Both the position numbers and the translations under genes were made by a program. The notes below the pieces were generated by a model. It did no database searches, was not told where the DNA came from, and saw only the letters and a program-made list of their open reading frames with translations. Below, one piece after another: positions 23,765 through 27,359 of a stretch of DNA of 27,359 bases. The first letter of the stretch is position 1, and each line of letters opens with the position of its first letter. This stretch comes from Bacteroidota bacterium. Lineage in GTDB: Bacteria; Bacteroidota; Bacteroidia; Chitinophagales; Chitinophagaceae. The stretch is taken from the NCBI GenBank assembly GCA_023424015.1, contig JAFAEM010000015.1, forward strand, positions 1-27,359. The letters are read 5' to 3'.

Positions 23765-23779
23765 ATTGGTGCAACCGAT
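23765..23779. promoter_or_regulatory. Possible operator upstream of hmuR
   Basis: ATTGGT-GCA-ACCGAT is a 6-3-6 inverted repeat with one mismatch, and its GGTGCAAC core also occurs as a direct copy at 23751-23758. It lies about 85 bp before the hmuR ATG in a 249-bp gap that otherwise shows nothing I recognise. No Fur-type site is evident. Confidence 0.2.
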
Positions 23780-23863
23780 GAAACTTCAGCACCGCGATTG
23801 CCTTACCGTCCTCACATGAGTAACGTTGGTCCGGATTTATTCAAAGACACATTTTAAAGATTT

Positions 23864-25903
23864 ATGAGAAAATTCTACGCATCAGCAGTTTCGCTGCTCA
23901 TTGCATGTTCAGGATTCTCCCAGGAGGATACACTGGTGAAAGAAATCGCCGGTGTAATTGTAACCGGCCAGTATAAACCCCAGACAGCGAAGAACTCTGT
24001 TTACCAGGTTCGCATCATTTCCCGCGACAGGATTGAAAAACAAGGAGCGGCAAAACTGCAGGACGTACTAAACAATGAATTGAACATCCGTTTTACACAG
24101 GACCTTGCAACAGGTGGTTCCGATATCACCATGATGGGATTAAAGGGACAGAATGTAAAGATCCTCATTGACGGTTTGCCCATGGTAGGACGCCAGGGAG
24201 CTTCCAATGAAATTAATATCAACCAGGTCGACATCAACAGTATAGAGCGTATTGAAATCGTTGAGGGGCCAATGTCGGTAGTATATGGAGCAGACGCACT
24301 AGCCGGGGTTATCAATATAATCACTCGTAAGGCGTCGGCTAATAAAGTTTCCGTTTCTGTACGGCTGCACGAAGAGACAATCGGAAATGAATACGGAATC
24401 AAACAGGGAATACATAATCCATATGCATCTGTAAGTTTCCGTCACAATAACTGGGAAGTAGGAGGGGGAATAGGTTATAATTATTTTGGTGGATGGAAGG
24501 ATACCGCGACCGGGCGGGAACTGGTTTGGCATAAAAAGGACCAGATCCTTGGCAATGGTTTTATTGGTTATAGTAAAGGAAAGTTTAGTATACGCTATCG
24601 GTTTGATGGTTTGGATGAGATCATCACTAATCCGGGTAATTATTTATACCCCCAGCAAAATACAGGCGATGTGCTGGCTGTTGACCAGGAATATCTTTCG
24701 CAAAGAGCCATGCATCAATTGCAAAGCTCGTTGTTTGTAAATAACCGGGTTAGTATTCAGCTGCAATCCTCGTATAGCGATTATAGCCGCCAGGTCTTTT
24801 CAACAACCGTCAGCAAGAATACAGGTGATGTTCGTTTAAACACCGCCCCAGGCGCCCAGGCTGTGATCGATTTTACTGGTTTTACCGCGAGGGGTACTGT
24901 GTTATATAAACTATCCGATATTGTTTCTTTTCAACCAGGTATTGACATCAATATCGACAAAGGTGAGGGCGAGAGGTTGAAGGAAGGTGAGAACAGTATC
25001 TCTGACTACGCTTTTTTTCTAACCTCCGAGATCACACCCAGTTCAAGAATAAATATCCGCCCCGGTTTCAGGGTCATTGAGAACTCTGTATATAATGCGC
25101 CTCCGGTTATTCCTTCAATAAATACAAAGTTTGCATTGACCACGAACCTGGATCTGCGACTGGCATATGCAATGGGTTTCCGTTCACCATCTCTCCGGGA
25201 ACTTTATTTTAATTTCTTTGATGCCAATCACCAGCTTTTAGGCAACCCGGATCTGAAGGCGGAAACATCCAACAGTTTTACCGGTTCGTTGAATTGGGAA
25301 AAGATAAGTCCCAAACAGGTAGTGTACACGACGGTATTGAGTGGGTTTTACAATGATGTAGAAAACCTGATCGACTATGCTGTTTCGGCAAGCGATCCTA
25401 ATATATTTATTCTGACCAATGTGTCGGATAGTCGCACTGCCGGCGTGAGTCTTAATTCTATTGCGAAGTACAAAAATTGGAATGTCTCCGTCGGAGCTTC
25501 TTATACCGGTTTCTACAATGACTACGCCGAAGCCAATAGTTCCCTGCCTACCATGCAATGGTCGGCAGAAGCAAACGCATTATTCGGCTATACGTTTTCA
25601 TCAATTGGACTTGATGCAAGTCTGTTTTACAAGTTTACCGGCAAAAGACCTTACTATGTAATCAACTCCAGCCAGGAGTATGTATTGACAGAACAGAAAG
25701 GTTATCATATGGCCGATCTTTCGTTTAGTAAGAAAGCATTTAAGTATTTCAGATTTAATGCTGGTATCAGGAACCTGTTTGACGTTGACCGGATCAACAG
25801 CGTTATTGTGGGCAATGGAATACACGCCTCCGGTGGTACCAGGAATATTGCCACGGGCAGATCTTTTTTTGCCGGCCTCAATTTCAATTGGACAAAAAAG
25901 TAA
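23864..25903 (+). CDS. hmuR: HmuR-like TonB-dependent heme receptor
   Basis: A 679-residue outer-membrane receptor with a signal peptide (to about 19), a TonB box-like GVIVTG (30-35) and a plug (about 40-155: LQDVLNNELNIRF, MMGLKGQNVKILIDGLP, IERIEIVEGPMSVVYGADALAGVINIITRK). There is no CarboxypepD_reg domain, unlike the two other receptors here. In the barrel, FRSP and GNPDL motifs bracket H456 in DANHQLLGNPDL, which corresponds to the His between the FRAP and NPDL boxes of heme receptors. The next gene, 21 bp downstream, encodes an HmuY-like lipoprotein, the usual partner in Bacteroidota heme uptake. The assignment rests mostly on that pairing. A catecholate siderophore receptor is the alternative. 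Confidence 0.82.
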   Translation: MRKFYASAVSLLIACSGFSQEDTLVKEIAGVIVTGQYKPQTAKNSVYQVRIISRDRIEKQGAAKLQDVLNNELNIRFTQDLATGGSDITMMGLKGQNVKILIDGLPMVGRQGASNEININQVDINSIERIEIVEGPMSVVYGADALAGVINIITRKASANKVSVSVRLHEETIGNEYGIKQGIHNPYASVSFRHNNWEVGGGIGYNYFGGWKDTATGRELVWHKKDQILGNGFIGYSKGKFSIRYRFDGLDEIITNPGNYLYPQQNTGDVLAVDQEYLSQRAMHQLQSSLFVNNRVSIQLQSSYSDYSRQVFSTTVSKNTGDVRLNTAPGAQAVIDFTGFTARGTVLYKLSDIVSFQPGIDINIDKGEGERLKEGENSISDYAFFLTSEITPSSRINIRPGFRVIENSVYNAPPVIPSINTKFALTTNLDLRLAYAMGFRSPSLRELYFNFFDANHQLLGNPDLKAETSNSFTGSLNWEKISPKQVVYTTVLSGFYNDVENLIDYAVSASDPNIFILTNVSDSRTAGVSLNSIAKYKNWNVSVGASYTGFYNDYAEANSSLPTMQWSAEANALFGYTFSSIGLDASLFYKFTGKRPYYVINSSQEYVLTEQKGYHMADLSFSKKAFKYFRFNAGIRNLFDVDRINSVIVGNGIHASGGTRNIATGRSFFAGLNFNWTKK

Positions 25904-25924
25904 ACAATATAAAAAGTTTTAGCA

Positions 25925-27340
25925 ATGAAGAGTTTTGGTTTTAAACTGATCGGAGTTATTTTCAGTGTAAGCATATTGTTTTCGGCATGCAGAAAAAAAG
26001 ACGCCCTATTGCCCGATAATTATGTAAGCTTCGAAACGGATTCGCAGGGATTATCTGCAGGCGAAAATAGTATAACAGTCAAATTAAAGCTGTCACGAAA
26101 TACTGACAAAGACATTCCGCTGGTTGTCAAGATGGTTACAAGTGGGCTAGAGCTGGGCACCGATTTTACTACAGCACCTGCCGTGAATGCAACGGGTGAG
26201 ATCCAGCTCGTGATACCTTCCGGCAACAATGAAGCATCTATTACTATCAGTAAAGTACCTGGCGCCTTATATGATGGTGATGAAAGCGTATCATTTGAGA
26301 TATATAGCTCCGGGTCTCCGGTATTGATTTCGAATTCAAAGAAATTCAACCTGACTTTTGCTGAGTTGATCGCCGGCACGGGGTCTGCGACCATAAATGG
26401 AGGAGGTGTATTGTACCCTAACAAAGTTTTTGTCGACCTCAGCGCCAACAGGCAAAGCGCCATACAACGAACTAAATGGGACCTTGGTTTTTATGCTGAT
26501 GCAAACGAGTTTCGGGTGATATTGAATTCATCCACCGCTATGATGGCTAAGCAAATCGATAAGAATGACCTGAATGCAGTGACCAGCGCCGATACTGCCG
26601 GATTTGCGAACCTGGTTGTATTTAGCCAGACTGAACCCACGGTGGAGTCAATGGCATTTATTGACCATCCCAGTGGTGATCTTGATAAGACCGCGATCGC
26701 TCCGATTTCCGCAACGGCTTCGGAGAACAAAGTATATATCATCAACCGCGGCCTGGGCATCGGTAGTCCCGCTCCTCAACGGGGCTGGAAGAAAGTGCGT
26801 GTCATCCGTAATGGTAATGGCGGATATACCTTGCAGCATGCGGATATCGCAGCCACAACATTCACCACGGTGGAAATTTCAAGGGATAGTGACAGTTTCT
26901 TCAAGTATATCTCATTCGAGAATGGGTTGGTTGAAGTCGAGCCGGCCAAAGACAAATGGGATTTTGCGTGGACTTATTTCTCCAATGCTACCAATTTCGG
27001 TGCGGGCGAAGTACCTTACCTGTTCCAGGACATCATTATCATCAACAGGAATGTGGAAGTGGCGCGAGTAATGGAAGCGACCAAAACGTTCAGTGCATTT
27101 AATGAATCTTCCCTGACAGATGCCAGTCTTGCGCTCGACTGGAAGACTAACCAAACTGCTATTGGTTCCGACTGGCGTTCAGGTGGTGGACCTGGCGTGA
27201 GTCCGGCTGTGCGTAGTGACCGGTATTACATTATCAAAGACGGCAATAGTAATTATTATAAGGTCAGGTTTACCGCTTTGACTAAAAATGGGGAGCGTGG
27301 ATACCCGGCTTATGAGACGGTACTGGTGAAGAAAGGATAG
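25925..27340 (+). CDS. hmuY: HmuY-like heme-binding lipoprotein with an extra N-terminal domain
   Basis: A 471-residue predicted lipoprotein with a lipobox LFSAC (C22), so it is anchored in the outer membrane or surface exposed. Residues about 30-150 look like an all-beta Calx-beta-type domain (VSFETDSQGLSAGENSITVKLKLSR, ITISKVPGALYDGDESVSFEI). From about 155 to the end comes the HmuY family region: VFVDLSANRQSAIQRTKWDLGFYA, the repeated WDFAWTY, and a final DGNSNYYKVRFTAL. HmuY proteins bind heme and hand it to HmuR. Classical HmuY is about 220 residues, so this version is about twice as long. Heme ligands cannot be assigned safely. It is complete and ends 19 bp before the window edge; more hmu genes may follow. 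Confidence 0.85.
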   Translation: MKSFGFKLIGVIFSVSILFSACRKKDALLPDNYVSFETDSQGLSAGENSITVKLKLSRNTDKDIPLVVKMVTSGLELGTDFTTAPAVNATGEIQLVIPSGNNEASITISKVPGALYDGDESVSFEIYSSGSPVLISNSKKFNLTFAELIAGTGSATINGGGVLYPNKVFVDLSANRQSAIQRTKWDLGFYADANEFRVILNSSTAMMAKQIDKNDLNAVTSADTAGFANLVVFSQTEPTVESMAFIDHPSGDLDKTAIAPISATASENKVYIINRGLGIGSPAPQRGWKKVRVIRNGNGGYTLQHADIAATTFTTVEISRDSDSFFKYISFENGLVEVEPAKDKWDFAWTYFSNATNFGAGEVPYLFQDIIIINRNVEVARVMEATKTFSAFNESSLTDASLALDWKTNQTAIGSDWRSGGGPGVSPAVRSDRYYIIKDGNSNYYKVRFTALTKNGERGYPAYETVLVKKG

Positions 27341-27359
27341 GGGCTTCTGGAAAATCACG

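Noticed and set aside
23628..23819. A 63-codon frame between the PepSY gene and hmuR
   Set aside because: GTG start, no recognisable features and no promoter or ribosome-binding support.

Overview
The window looks like a chromosomal segment of a Bacteroidota bacterium, most likely of the Chitinophagaceae or a near relative. The reasons are TAnnTTTG-type promoter cores and few Shine-Dalgarno sequences, three TonB-dependent receptors (two with a CarboxypepD_reg-like N-terminal domain), an HmuR/HmuY-type heme pair, a DUF6660-like small protein, DUF4920, a eukaryote-like class I ribonucleotide reductase, and short-period intergenic repeats common in this phylum. This rests on protein and motif recognition by eye; no search was run.

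Layout. 1-660: a four-helix-bundle (S23/Avd-like) gene bracketed by inverted 7-bp-period GTGAG arrays. 654-2774 (-): a CopA-type copper ATPase, divergent from tsaE and ald (2899-4585, +). 4669-7348 (+): a small secreted protein of unknown function and a CPA2 cation/proton antiporter with two RCK_C domains. 7391-8795 (-): lpxA overlapping by 20 bp an orphan ABC ATPase with altered switch residues. 8995-12504 (+): an AraC-type regulator with a five-cysteine cluster, a cysteine-rich exported small protein and a TonB-dependent receptor, probably one metal-responsive cassette. 12677-13192 (-): ferritin. 13324-17076 (-): a cobalamin riboswitch, nrdB, nrdA and a rho-independent terminator. 17381-19752 (+): nitroreductase, di-heme cytochrome c peroxidase, DUF4920 protein, terminator. 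19867-23614 (+): a TonB-dependent siderophore receptor with a PepSY-type membrane reductase. 23864-27340 (+): an HmuR-like heme receptor with an HmuY-like lipoprotein.

How the genes fit together. The dominant theme is metals: copper export, a Cys-rich metal-type regulator and receptor, ferritin storage, siderophore-iron uptake and reduction, heme capture, a heme peroxidase and a diiron ribonucleotide reductase. The strongest single finding is a well-formed cobalamin riboswitch (about 17076 to 16870, minus strand) in the leader of the class I ribonucleotide reductase operon. It implies that vitamin B12 turns down the iron/oxygen-dependent enzyme, presumably because a B12-dependent class II enzyme is encoded elsewhere. 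Other points worth following are the repeat arrays that abut stop codons, near-leaderless promoters, and the regulator/small protein/receptor cassette.
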